A stretch of DNA of 64,000 bases, taken from contig NZ_AZUC01000047.1 in NCBI RefSeq assembly GCF_000586555.1, positions 1 through 64,000 on the forward strand, written 5' to 3'. The notes beneath the pieces were generated by a model. The model did not search any database and had not been told where the DNA came from. It saw only the letters and a program-made list of their open reading frames with translations. The stretch is from Sporosarcina sp. D27 (GTDB taxonomy: Bacteria > Bacillota > Bacilli > Bacillales_A > Planococcaceae). Made by a program: the position numbers and the translations under genes. Below are positions 8,769 through 16,674 of the stretch, one piece after another. Numbering within the stretch: the first letter of the stretch is position 1; the number at the start of each line of letters is the position of its first letter.

Positions 8769-8821
8769 AGTATAATGCCCCTTATGACAAAAAGGAATAG
8801 TTTGAGCGAAAGTAACATTTT
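8769..8821 (-). promoter_or_regulatory. Candidate ComK box and comGA promoter -10
   Basis: Two imperfect AAAA-N5-TTTT-type half boxes (near 8789-8802 and 8809-8821) are about 20 bp apart centre to centre, close to the two-turn spacing of ComK sites. Downstream is a good -10, TATACT (8769-8774), with no recognisable -35, as expected for an activator-dependent promoter. The boxes are imperfect and the region is AT-rich, so chance is possible. Confidence 0.45.
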
Positions 8822-8911
8822 GGATACCCATAGTCGTATGTCGATTCAATTTTCATTTAATTTAAATTATTTTAAAATCACGGATCTGTCACATCGTGCC
8901 CTTTACTTTGA

Positions 8912-8943
8912 GTTTACTTTTGACAACACTATCCTATATAATA
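8912..8943 (+). promoter_or_regulatory. Probable sigma-A promoter of the DUF2626 gene
   Basis: TTTACT (about 8912-8917), 18 bases, then TATAAT (about 8936-8941) on the plus strand, about 45 bases before the ATG at 8984, which has AAGGAGG upstream. The intervening TTGACA is too close to the -10 to serve as its -35. Confidence 0.5.
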
Positions 8944-8983
8944 GAGAGGAGTTTATTGTATTGTTGTAAGGAGGGACGCACTT

Positions 8984-9226
8984 ATGGATAATATGTTCAA
9001 GCTGTGTGGTTTCTGGACAGGGATTTTCGCAGTTATGTTTTTTGTTGGTCACATGGACCAAGTCGCACTTTTATTTGTCGCAAGTACTATTTTCTTCATG
9101 CTGCTCGGCTACATGAAACTTACGGAAAGAATGTACTTGTATATGTTTGGCGCGTACTTAATGTTATTTACAGTTGGGTTCACGTACTATGCAACATTCA
9201 TTCACGTACCAGGAGCAGGACACTAA
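8984..9226 (+). CDS. yqgY: DUF2626 family small membrane protein (YqgY-like)
   Basis: An 80-residue protein made almost wholly of three hydrophobic helices (about residues 8-28, 29-44 and 50-70), with acidic or histidine turns between them (GHMDQ) and a short C-terminal HVPGAGH tail. It is recognised as DUF2626 by sequence pattern and by its neighbour yqgX, the same pairing as in B. subtilis. Function is unknown. It has its own promoter and a strong ribosome site (AAGGAGG), and converges on yqgX across a shared terminator. Confidence 0.8.
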   Translation: MDNMFKLCGFWTGIFAVMFFVGHMDQVALLFVASTIFFMLLGYMKLTERMYLYMFGAYLMLFTVGFTYYATFIHVPGAGH

Positions 9227-9230
9227 AAGT

Positions 9231-9260
9231 AAAAACAGCCGAAATTCGGCTGTTTTTTTA
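9231..9260. terminator. Bidirectional terminator between yqgY and yqgX
   Basis: AACAGCCGAA and TTCGGCTGTT form a 10-bp stem with A tract on the left and T tract (TTTTTTT) on the right, serving both convergent genes. It overlaps the last codon of yqgX. Confidence 0.85.
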
Positions 9261-9893
9261 AAATCCATTTAGAAATGGATTTGAGTCCATCTCGTCTTTA
9301 GGAGTTGTTTTGGGCCCATGACCCGGGTAGACTTTATAATCTTCATCTAAAGTTAATAACTTCTGCTCAATCGCTGTCAGCAATTGATGTGTGTTCCCTC
9401 CAGGAAGGTCTGTACGACCAACTCCTTGGCGGAACAACGTGTCTCCGACAATAACGAACCGATTATCATGGAAGACGTAACTTACGCTTCCTGGTGAGTG
9501 GCCTGGAGTATGACGTACTTCGAATTCAAAGGGACCAAGTTGCATTGAGCCCTCACGTTCAATAATATGATCTGCCAGTTGACATACAACAGGTGTTAAC
9601 ATTGGATATTTCGCAGATCCATTTAACTCTGGATTGCGCAACCATAAATTTTCATCTTTATGGATGTATACCGGAATGTCGTATTGCTTACGTATCGGCT
9701 CAAGTGCTCCAATATGATCGAAGTGAGCATGTGTCAGTAAAATCCCTATCGGCTTCATATTTGCAGCTTCGATTGCTTCAATAATTTTCTCTGGCTCTTC
9801 TCCTGGATCGATTATTAGGCAATTACCGTCGGGATTACTAATCAGATAACAATTCGCTTGTATAGGACCGAGCGGTAAGGTTTTAATTTTCAT
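9258..9893 (-). CDS. yqgX: MBL-fold metallo-hydrolase, glyoxalase II-like (YqgX)
   Basis: Metallo-beta-lactamase fold hydrolase of 211 residues, the same size as B. subtilis YqgX. The metal motif THAHFDHIG (HxHxDH) is in the first third, followed by HTPGHSPGS, VGDTLF and a C-terminal PGHGPKTT. The family includes hydroxyacylglutathione hydrolases and the bacillithiol-related enzymes; the exact substrate cannot be read from sequence. GAGGAGGCGATTCTT before ATG 9893 decides the start, giving the usual N terminus MKIKTLPLGPIQANCYLI. Confidence 0.88.
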   Translation of the reverse strand: MKIKTLPLGPIQANCYLISNPDGNCLIIDPGEEPEKIIEAIEAANMKPIGILLTHAHFDHIGALEPIRKQYDIPVYIHKDENLWLRNPELNGSAKYPMLTPVVCQLADHIIEREGSMQLGPFEFEVRHTPGHSPGSVSYVFHDNRFVIVGDTLFRQGVGRTDLPGGNTHQLLTAIEQKLLTLDEDYKVYPGHGPKTTPKDEMDSNPFLNGF

Positions 9894-10054
9894 AAGAATC
9901 GCCTCCTCTACTTTATAGTACGGAATCCTTGCAAAAATTTCAAACAATCGTCACGTTTACAACTCGACAAACTATCACCGAAACAGTACAATAGAAGGTG
10001 AGTATTGCTAACTAGGCATTCATCTGTTCTTTTTTGAAAGGAGTGTCATCATTC

Positions 10055-10234
10055 ATGAATCTTTTAATGGTTATTTTTGGTCTTATTGCAATTTTAGCTG
10101 TAGTTGGTACCGTGCAAGGATTCAAAGAGCGTAATTTGCTCAGTATTGTATTTAACCTATTGGCAGCCGTAATTTTTGGTGGCTTTACAATTGCTACAAT
10201 TGTTTTCCAAGGCTATCCACCATCCCTACATTAA
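10055..10234 (+). CDS. yqgW: DUF2759 family small membrane protein (YqgW-like)
   Basis: A 59-residue protein with two hydrophobic helices (about residues 2-20 and 30-50) joined by a charged turn QGFKERN. It matches the DUF2759 pattern and the position of yqgW next to yqgX. Function unknown. AAAGGAG stands eleven bases before ATG 10055; an in-frame TTG at 10034 overlaps the site itself and is rejected. A strong terminator follows. Confidence 0.78.
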   Translation: MNLLMVIFGLIAILAVVGTVQGFKERNLLSIVFNLLAAVIFGGFTIATIVFQGYPPSLH

Positions 10235-10244
10235 TGTCAATCGA

Positions 10245-10286
10245 AAAACATCTTTTGCTTAATTGCAAAAGATGTTTTCTTTTTTT
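10245..10286 (+). terminator. Terminator of yqgW
   Basis: A perfect 14-bp stem (AAAACATCTTTTGC and GCAAAAGATGTTTT, loop TTAATT) is followed by C and seven T. Confidence 0.9.
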
Positions 10287-10310
10287 ATCTCCATATTAGA
10301 CAACACACAA

Positions 10311-10352
10311 AACCCGATTGCGCGGTATAGCTCGCAATCGGGTTATTTTTTA
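10311..10352. terminator. Second hairpin between yqgW and yqgS
   Basis: A perfect 12-bp stem (AACCCGATTGCG 10311-10322 and CGCAATCGGGTT 10333-10344). The T tract is good on the plus strand (ATTTTTTATT) and weak on the minus strand (TTTTGTGTG), where it would end yqgS. Confidence 0.75.
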
Positions 10353-12254
10353 TTCTTCACCTTTTATTTCTGTCTGCTGTTCTGAATGATTACCTTGCCC
10401 ATCTTTAAATCTTAGCAAGTCACCGTTAATGATGGTATCTGAGTACTCAAGCTCTTTGCTTGCTCGCTCTACATAAGGCGCACATAGCTCTCTATCTGTC
10501 GGTTCACCCGTTTCAGCATCATAACAAACCTCATGTGCATAAACGTATTTGTCAGTTATAAATCTGCCGTCTCTAAATATTACAAAGTCCTCATGTTCTT
10601 TCGAGAACAAGTCAGAACCGAACTGTAAATCATCTTTCGTATCAATTCCGGCCAAATTTAGTACTGTTGGACGAATGTCCATTTGACCTGCAAGTTCATG
10701 CATCACTTTCCCTTTACCATTGCCAGGAATGTGAATGAAGAATGGAACTTTTTGAAGTTCAGCATTATCATACGGCGTAATCTCTTTATTCAAATACATT
10801 CCCATTGCTTTATTATGGTTCTCAGAAATACCGTAGTGATCACCATACATCACAATAATAGAATTATCGTATAGACCATTTGCTTTAAGTTCTTCGAAAA
10901 ATACTTTGATTGATTCATCCAAGTAGCGAGAAGTTTGGAAGTATTTGTTTAATGTTTTCGAATTTGATGTGTATGGAGGAATTAGCATATCCTCATCATC
11001 CAAATCGAAAGGATGGTGATTGGTTAAAGTCAGCATCCGAGTAGAAAATGGCTGTGGCATCTCTTTCATCATCTGTACAGACTGTTCAAAGTATGGAATA
11101 TCTTTCATTCCCCAGTTTACAGCTTGACCTTCACCAATATCGTAGCTTTCCACATCATAGAACTTTTCTATACCAAGTGCTTTGTACATGATGTCACGGT
11201 TCCAGAAGCTCCGGTTATTCGCGTGCATAACGTTAGTAAAGTAACCATTGTCAGCTAGTTTTTCTGACATAGAATCGAATGTATTACCACTGTGTGTAAA
11301 GAACACGGCACTACCATTTCTCGGATATATCGAGTTTTCTACAATGAATTCTGCATCCGATGTTTTACCTAATCCTGTTTGGTGGTAGAAGTTATCGAAG
11401 TAGAAAGTATCTTTATCCTTTGTCAATTCGTTAAGGAATGGTGTAATCTCATGACCATCCATTTCTTCGTTAATAACAAAACTTTGTAGGGATTCAAGAG
11501 AGATTGTAATAATATTACGACCTTTTGCATCTTCGAACATTTCTACACTTGGTTCTTTGTGGTTCGCATGTACATAGTTTTCAACTTCAGAAAGCTCACT
11601 GCCATCAGCCAGGACACGCTGTGCATGCGACTTCGACTGGATGATCAAGTCATAAATGTGATAGTTGTACGTACCAATGTTTTTCACAAGTAGTTCGCGG
11701 TCAAAACTTCGTGTCAATAATTGAGGACGCTCTGCTTCAGCAAGACCTAAGTTCACCATGAACAAAGCTGCTGTTGCGATGAAATATAACCGACGACTCA
11801 TTTTGAATTGATTTACAGTCTCAGTCGGCTGAGGAATAAATTTCACAGCAAGTGCCACAATAATTACATCCGTGAAAAAGAAAATATCAGTTCCGTGAAT
11901 GTTTGCCATAACCGATGAAGACAAGTCTCCGAAGTTATTTGTTTGGAAAAGCGTTGGAATCGTTATGAAATCACTGAAGAAACGATAAAACACTGCGTTT
12001 GCAAACATTACAATCGATGTTAACGCACTGACAGTAATTATATAAATATTACGGCGTTTCGTTGTTTTGATGAATAGTGCTACTCCATAAACTAACAATA
12101 AAAAACTAAGCGGGTTTATAAAGAGAATGAATTGTTGAACCATGTTGTCTATACTCATATTAAAACTTGTCAAATAACCGAAGTAGGTTGTTAGCCAGGT
12201 TGCAAGAACTGCAATCACTAGCACAGAGTGTTTCGGCCAGTTAATTCTACTCAT
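10350..12254 (-). CDS. yqgS: Lipoteichoic acid synthase family protein (YqgS-like)
   Basis: Membrane enzyme that polymerises or primes glycerol-phosphate chains of lipoteichoic acid from phosphatidylglycerol. Five hydrophobic helices fill residues 10-175; the outer sulfatase-like domain follows. The catalytic threonine is T298 in HQTGLGKTSD, with the metal ligand E254 in ISLESLQS and VMYGDHYG further on. The 634-residue length matches LtaS-type proteins. Gene order with yqgQ/yqgN and yqgW/yqgX points to YqgS, one of several LtaS paralogues in Bacillus; it may be the only or main LtaS in this organism. It appears monocistronic. Confidence 0.88.
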   Translation of the reverse strand: MSRINWPKHSVLVIAVLATWLTTYFGYLTSFNMSIDNMVQQFILFINPLSFLLLVYGVALFIKTTKRRNIYIITVSALTSIVMFANAVFYRFFSDFITIPTLFQTNNFGDLSSSVMANIHGTDIFFFTDVIIVALAVKFIPQPTETVNQFKMSRRLYFIATAALFMVNLGLAEAERPQLLTRSFDRELLVKNIGTYNYHIYDLIIQSKSHAQRVLADGSELSEVENYVHANHKEPSVEMFEDAKGRNIITISLESLQSFVINEEMDGHEITPFLNELTKDKDTFYFDNFYHQTGLGKTSDAEFIVENSIYPRNGSAVFFTHSGNTFDSMSEKLADNGYFTNVMHANNRSFWNRDIMYKALGIEKFYDVESYDIGEGQAVNWGMKDIPYFEQSVQMMKEMPQPFSTRMLTLTNHHPFDLDDEDMLIPPYTSNSKTLNKYFQTSRYLDESIKVFFEELKANGLYDNSIIVMYGDHYGISENHNKAMGMYLNKEITPYDNAELQKVPFFIHIPGNGKGKVMHELAGQMDIRPTVLNLAGIDTKDDLQFGSDLFSKEHEDFVIFRDGRFITDKYVYAHEVCYDAETGEPTDRELCAPYVERASKELEYSDTIINGDLLRFKDGQGNHSEQQTEIKGEE

Positions 12255-12355
12255 TCCATCTCGTCCTTTCTAAATCGTAAACATGTATCTCCTTATTTTA
12301 ACGTTTTAGGACACACAAAAGTTTCACTTTAACAAAATTCATTGGAATGATGTGG

Positions 12356-12577
12356 TTACTTTTCAGGAGTTTCCACACATTTAGACAACTCATTTCGTAT
12401 GAGTAATGATGCACTGATATAGTCCTCTTTCATGATAAGATTGTCATCATACAAATCTTTCAATTCTGACTGCATTAATAATATATCTGCTCTTCTATCA
12501 CCCGTATAGATATATGCACCAAAACGCTTCATAAGTCTTATGACGTCCCAAAATTCTTTCAATCCTGTTTGTTGCAT
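12356..12577 (-). CDS. yqgQ: YqgQ family protein (DUF910)
   Basis: A 73-residue helical protein with the family pattern FWDVIRLMKRFGAYIYTGDR...DLYDDNLI. The B. subtilis homologue has a three-helix structure and is thought to bind nucleic acid, but its role is unknown. The ATG lies inside the end of yqgN (19-bp overlap), so it is translated from the same message. In B. subtilis a rhomboid protease gene (gluP) and glucokinase (glcK) flank yqgQ; neither is present here. Confidence 0.85.
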   Translation of the reverse strand: MQQTGLKEFWDVIRLMKRFGAYIYTGDRRADILLMQSELKDLYDDNLIMKEDYISASLLIRNELSKCVETPEK

Positions 12578-13128
12578 TGAATTTCACGCTCTTCTGTGAT
12601 TATTTTCTTCACTGGTATATCATGACTTTCAATCGGTAATTGGTCGACAAGCTGAAGTTCAAAAGCTAAGGCTACAGTTTCTCCGGTGTAGGTTGAAAGA
12701 TAACGATCATAATAACCGCCTCCATAGCCTATGCGGTACCCCTCTTTTGTGAACACAACTCCGGGAACAATCAGTAAATCGATTTCAAACTTATTCACAG
12801 ATTCTGTTATGAATGGATTAGGTTCTTGTAAATCCAAGTAAACTGTCTCTAGTTGTTGAAAGGAAGTAATTTTTTTAAAATCCATTGTTTTTTGTTCCGG
12901 ATTACATTTCGGAACTACAACATTTTTACCTAATTTCCAACAAGCTTCAATAATTGTACGTGTTTGAACTTCAGTCGAACGTGACATAGTAATAGCTACC
13001 GTTTCAGCTTTTATAAATTCTGCGGTTTCAAGGAAGCGCAAACGTATACAATCTGACTTTCTTTTATATTCATCCGCAGACATATTTTTCAATTTCAATA
13101 AACAATTTTTCCTGATTATAGTTTTCAT
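12559..13128 (-). CDS. yqgN: 5-formyltetrahydrofolate cyclo-ligase (YqgN)
   Basis: Converts 5-formyl-THF to 5,10-methenyl-THF using ATP, returning a dead-end folate to the one-carbon pool. The signature VPGVVFTKEGYRIGYGGGYY-D is present in the C-terminal half, and the substrate-binding R/K-rich N terminus (IRKNCLLKLKNMS) is typical. Length 189 is normal. GGGAAGAGAG before ATG 13128 supports this start; the longer frame to 13194 runs back towards rpmG. Distal in a unit rpmG-yqgN-yqgQ. Confidence 0.9.
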   Translation of the reverse strand: MKTIIRKNCLLKLKNMSADEYKRKSDCIRLRFLETAEFIKAETVAITMSRSTEVQTRTIIEACWKLGKNVVVPKCNPEQKTMDFKKITSFQQLETVYLDLQEPNPFITESVNKFEIDLLIVPGVVFTKEGYRIGYGGGYYDRYLSTYTGETVALAFELQLVDQLPIESHDIPVKKIITEEREIQCNKQD

Positions 13129-13194
13129 TATATACTCTCTTCCCTTCTTTTTGAAAGAAAAAACCAAAACCGTGATAGGTTTTGGCATGAGCAA

Positions 13195-13344
13195 TTATTT
13201 CGTTTCACGGTGAAGCGTTTGCTTCATTTCACGTGAGCAATATTTTTTCATTTCAAGACGTTCTGGATTGTTACGCTTGTTTTTCTTTGTGATATAGTTA
13301 CGCTCACCACATTCTGTGCAAGCAAGTGTAATATTTACGCGCAT
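13195..13344 (-). CDS. rpmG: Ribosomal protein L33 (RpmG)
   Basis: A 49-residue large-subunit protein, starting [18 protein letters not shown] and ending LHRETK, with GGGAGGG nine bases before the ATG. The first zinc-knuckle pair (C9, C12) is intact, but the second is reduced to one cysteine (KKYCSREM instead of KYCPxC). It is therefore intermediate between the zinc-binding (C+) and zinc-free (C-) L33 forms that Zur regulates in B. subtilis; zinc binding is doubtful. Its position before yqgN corresponds to B. subtilis rpmGA. Confidence 0.95.
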   Translation of the reverse strand: MRVNITLACTECGERNYITKKNKRNNPERLEMKKYCSREMKQTLHRETK

Positions 13345-13512
13345 TGTTGTCCCTCCCACTCATCAGCGATAGTAGAGTATTTATGAGCATGATTTATACG
13401 ACTGTTCTATTGTATCATAAATCCAATGATTGTCTAGCAAGAAATCAAAATTCCTAATTGGTTTTTGATATGGTACCATTAAGTAAACTAACTAACCAAG
13501 GAGGGCGCTAAT
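13345..13512. other. Divergent intergenic region, rpmG and the 13513 gene
   Basis: This AT-rich 168-bp stretch must hold the promoter for rpmG (minus) and for the plus-strand pair starting at 13513. A weak plus-strand candidate is TTGGTT, 16 bases, TAAGTA near 13457-13484. No hairpin or further gene is seen. Confidence 0.3.
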
Positions 13513-13872
13513 GTGTCACTGCCTATCACCCTTATGATTGTCGGGATAATCGCTTTATTCGTCTCCATCTTTTTTGGATCAAAACAATCGAATACCGACG
13601 AAATCGAAAATATTTCAATCAGTTTACACCAAGAAACTAGCCACTTGAAAAAAAGGTTGAAAGCACTAGAAGAGGAGCTAATGGTAGAGCCTGCCCCCCT
13701 CACTCATTCATCCCGATCTACCGAAATGCCAAAACCGGTACATACGATTATCGTAAGCCAGATTATTGCGCTTCACGGTCAAGGATACTCTATTGAGGAT
13801 ATATCCAAACGCTCTTCCCTCCCTTCTGAACAGGTACTCTCAGTCCTTCGCTCGAAAGGTGTGCGCGTATGA
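13513..13872 (+). CDS. Membrane-anchored coiled-coil protein with C-terminal helix-turn-helix
   Basis: Not assigned to a named family with confidence. The 119-residue product has an N-terminal hydrophobic helix (residues 4-22), a heptad-like coiled coil (about 28-56, ending KKRLKALEEEL), a proline-rich linker and a C-terminal helix-turn-helix-like segment (IIALHGQGYSIEDISKRSSL, then SEQVLSVLRSKG). The plan resembles DUF6115/SwrB-type anchored proteins of Bacillales. GTG start with AAGGAGG. It overlaps the next gene by 4 bp (ATGA), so the two are made together. Could be a cell-surface or cytoskeletal adaptor rather than a DNA binder. Confidence 0.7.
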   Translation: MSLPITLMIVGIIALFVSIFFGSKQSNTDEIENISISLHQETSHLKKRLKALEEELMVEPAPLTHSSRSTEMPKPVHTIIVSQIIALHGQGYSIEDISKRSSLPSEQVLSVLRSKGVRV

Positions 13873-14333
13873 TTCGACAACTCCTCCAACTTATAGGCGT
13901 CGGATGTTTAACTGCAGGCGCTGTTTTATTTTTCACTAACGGGGATATTTCTTCAGAAGACAAAGAGTATGTGAATCAGGACAAGGCAATTGCAGAGCTC
14001 AATCGAGAATTAGCGACTGTTAAAGCTGCTTTAGCGGATGCTCAAAAAGGAACCAAAGCTGATAAAGAAACTACAGTATCAACTCAAAAGTCCGACGAAT
14101 CTGGGAATAAGGAATCTGGTATCAAGATGATTCTCACCCTATCATCCGGTGATACTTCTAAAGATGCTTCTGATTCACTTGAAAAATCGGGAATCATCAA
14201 AAGCGCATCAGAATTTGAAGGGTATCTAACAAAGAATGGTTTATCCGGAAAGATGCAAATTGGGCAGCACGAAGTGGATTCATCTATGGATTTTGCAGAA
14301 CTTGCCAAAGAACTTACAACTGTAAAGCAATAA
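13869..14333 (+). CDS. Membrane-anchored MltG-like LysM-fold protein without the catalytic domain
   Basis: A 154-residue protein: N-terminal hydrophobic helix (5-24), a short coiled coil (about 38-60), a low-complexity Lys/Asp/Ser linker, then a domain (about 88-150) with the pattern of the LysM-like N-terminal module of MltG/YceG: LTLSSGDTSKDASDSLEKSG, IIKSASEFEGYLTKNGL, then GQHEVDSSMDFAELAKEL. The lytic transglycosylase domain is absent. It probably lies outside the membrane and may touch peptidoglycan. Its gene faces pbpA, the elongation transpeptidase, across a shared terminator. Confidence 0.75.
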   Translation: MIRQLLQLIGVGCLTAGAVLFFTNGDISSEDKEYVNQDKAIAELNRELATVKAALADAQKGTKADKETTVSTQKSDESGNKESGIKMILTLSSGDTSKDASDSLEKSGIIKSASEFEGYLTKNGLSGKMQIGQHEVDSSMDFAELAKELTTVKQ

Positions 14334-14334
14334 T

Positions 14335-14374
14335 AAAAAGACAAGCTTAGTATCACTAAGCTTGTCTTTTTATT
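14335..14374. terminator. Bidirectional terminator between the MltG-like gene and pbpA
   Basis: A perfect 16-bp stem (AAAAAGACAAGCTTAG with CTAAGCTTGTCTTTTT, loop TATCA), flanked by A and T runs so that it works for both convergent units. Confidence 0.9.
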
Positions 14375-14382
14375 TTCGAATT

Positions 14383-16569
14383 CTATTTTTCAGTTCCGGC
14401 TTCCACTTTTATCGGCGGCTTAATAGTCTGTGTCTCTGTAGAGAAAATTTCAGACTCAGCTCTTTTTTTCTTCAGTGCAAAATACTCTTTGACAGCCGCT
14501 TGGGCAATGTCATTATTCGGATGGGCATAACCAGTTGTATAGGTTGACACGTGCGGCACAATAACGGAATATGCAATTTCAGGGTTCTCATATGGAGCAA
14601 AACCTACGTGAGCCACAGAAACTGTTTGAGTCCCCCATAGAGATCGGTCTTCGCCTTCATAATACCCTGCCTGTGCAGTACCCGTTTTCCCTGCAGCATC
14701 GAAATCTTCACCTTGGAAAATGTTGTATGCAGTTCCCTTTGGCTGATAGTACGTATAATGCATCCCTTTTTTAACTCGGTCAATTTCTTCAGGAGTATTA
14801 TTAATTCGGTTGAGAATCTTCGGATCATTCTGTTCCAAGAGAGCTCCAAATTCTTTCCCATCTTTTGAAGGCTCATATACAGCCTTCAGTACTTGTGGTG
14901 CAATTCTATAACCACCATTTGCAACAGTGGAAACATACTGCGCAAGTTGAAGGGGGGTGTACGTATCATACTGCCCAATTGATAAGTCGAGTAATTTACC
15001 AGGTTCTTTGCGGTTTGGTTCTGGTGATGACCCAGACACTTCGCCTGGCAAATCGATTCCTGTTTTAACACCTAAACCGAATGAGGCATAACTGTCTCGT
15101 AATTTGTTGAATGCATCAAAATCGATTTTCAAGCTACCGCCTTTTACATAATTATAGTTTGCTATATCCATTGCAATTTTGAACATGTACACGTTGGAGG
15201 AGCGTCCAAGTGCTTCAATGTCATTAACGGGAATACGGGAATTTTGGTTAAAAAGAGATGCTTTGCGTTGTTTACCTACATAGATAGGTTCATCAATTTT
15301 CGTTTCTCCTATACGCAATGCATCATGCTGATAACCACTTAAAACAGTAGCTAACTTCACAGTCGATCCCACTTCATATGACGTACTGAACGTACCGAAT
15401 GTGTAGTCTTGTACTGATAATTTACCCGTTTCTTTGTCTTTCACAATCCTTTTTCCAACCATGGACAATACTTCACCTGTATTCGGGTCCATCATCACTA
15501 AGAAGGCTCGATCTAATAATTGAGAGCCACCCATTCGTTTTGCTTTCAACAAATTATCTTCCACAATTTTTTCAAGATTTGATTGCAGTTCAGTATCCAA
15601 TGTCAACATCAGATCTTTTCCTGGTTCCCCTTCACGAACTGTTTTGGTTTCTACGACTCTCCCAGTTCTATCCTTAATATTTTTCACAACTGTCTTCTGA
15701 CCTTTTAGCAAATCTTCATAATATCGTTCAATGTAACTTTTACCTACTCGGTCATTCCGCGAATAACCACGTGATAGGAAATAGTCCAGATCAGTTTTAG
15801 GAATTCCTTCTAACGGGCTAGTCGTCGTTCCAAGGATTGCGCTATCTGACATCTTGACACGTTCCCAATCTGTTGTCGTATTGACTCCCGGAAGTGATCC
15901 AAGTTGTTCAGAGACCGTTGCAAATTCTATATCGGTCACATCCTCACTCTTAACGATTTGCGGAGTGTAGGCGTACCCTGACATCATTTCCCTGTAAATC
16001 GCGAGCACTTCAAGCTCACTTTCTGTAAATGAATCCAATTCTTCGTCTGTAATGCGATCCCGTGTCATCTTCGTAATTTCACGTTGCGCATCCTTTTTTG
16101 AGATGGATTCGTCATTTTGAAGCGCCAACTGCTCTTCCTCCGTAACTTTTTCCATCGCTTCATCAGGATGTAACAGAATCCAAAAGTCTTTTTTGTCACC
16201 CAGAGTGACTCTCGTCGTAGGTTTGTCAATTAACTTCGCAAGTTTTTTAGCAGTTTTCAACATCTCTTCAGACGTTGTAGAAGTTGTCTTCGTATATGTA
16301 ATCGCATTTCGTGGTTCGTTATCAACGAGCAAATGACCGCTCCGATCAAAAATCCGGCCTCTTGGAACACTTGTGTTTACTGCGATTTCTTCTTTACGTT
16401 CTAATTCACTCTTATATTCTTCCCCTTTAACAATTTGCAAATATCCTAAACGAAAAATTAGCAACGAAAACAAAACGAATATAGAAAAGAACAAAAAGTT
16501 CATTCTGAAGGAAGTCAATTTGCGCTGGCGTACTTTTGCCTGATCGACTTTACGCTGATTTTTCCTCAC
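14383..16569 (-). CDS. pbpA: Penicillin-binding protein 2, elongation transpeptidase
   Basis: Class B PBP that cross-links peptidoglycan during cylindrical growth (PBP2a of B. subtilis). One membrane helix lies at residues 24-43, then a dimerisation domain, then the transpeptidase domain with S402-T-V-K (active serine), S457-S-N and K628-T-G. At 728 residues it is close to B. subtilis PbpA (716). GGAGGGGG five bases before GTG 16569 decides the start. It stands beside sodA as in B. subtilis, but the pst phosphate operon normally next to it is missing. Appears monocistronic. Confidence 0.93.
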   Translation of the reverse strand: MRKNQRKVDQAKVRQRKLTSFRMNFLFFSIFVLFSLLIFRLGYLQIVKGEEYKSELERKEEIAVNTSVPRGRIFDRSGHLLVDNEPRNAITYTKTTSTTSEEMLKTAKKLAKLIDKPTTRVTLGDKKDFWILLHPDEAMEKVTEEEQLALQNDESISKKDAQREITKMTRDRITDEELDSFTESELEVLAIYREMMSGYAYTPQIVKSEDVTDIEFATVSEQLGSLPGVNTTTDWERVKMSDSAILGTTTSPLEGIPKTDLDYFLSRGYSRNDRVGKSYIERYYEDLLKGQKTVVKNIKDRTGRVVETKTVREGEPGKDLMLTLDTELQSNLEKIVEDNLLKAKRMGGSQLLDRAFLVMMDPNTGEVLSMVGKRIVKDKETGKLSVQDYTFGTFSTSYEVGSTVKLATVLSGYQHDALRIGETKIDEPIYVGKQRKASLFNQNSRIPVNDIEALGRSSNVYMFKIAMDIANYNYVKGGSLKIDFDAFNKLRDSYASFGLGVKTGIDLPGEVSGSSPEPNRKEPGKLLDLSIGQYDTYTPLQLAQYVSTVANGGYRIAPQVLKAVYEPSKDGKEFGALLEQNDPKILNRINNTPEEIDRVKKGMHYTYYQPKGTAYNIFQGEDFDAAGKTGTAQAGYYEGEDRSLWGTQTVSVAHVGFAPYENPEIAYSVIVPHVSTYTTGYAHPNNDIAQAAVKEYFALKKKRAESEIFSTETQTIKPPIKVEAGTEK

Positions 16570-16611
16570 GTTTTCCCCCTCCTTCATTAGGTGCACATCA
16601 AATGAATTATA

Positions 16612-16659
16612 GCATTAAAAACGAAAAAGCACACATCTTGACGAACAAGATGTGTGCTT
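16612..16659 (-). terminator. Terminator of sodA
   Basis: A 14-bp stem (AAGCACACATCTTG 16627-16640, CAAGATGTGTGCTT 16646-16659) followed on the minus strand by TTTTTCGTTTTT. Confidence 0.9.
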
Positions 16660-16674
16660 GGTTGCATCATTCAC

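Noticed and set aside
10245-10344. Two perfect hairpins in a row, as in an attachment site or repeat element
   Set aside because: Each has a T tract and they separate convergent genes; they are terminators.
12356-12577. Frameshifted glucokinase remnant
   Set aside because: The frame matches YqgQ over its whole length and shows no ROK-family motif.
13869-14333. Possible full MltG endolytic transglycosylase
   Set aside because: Only the LysM-like N-terminal module is present; the catalytic domain with its glutamate is missing.
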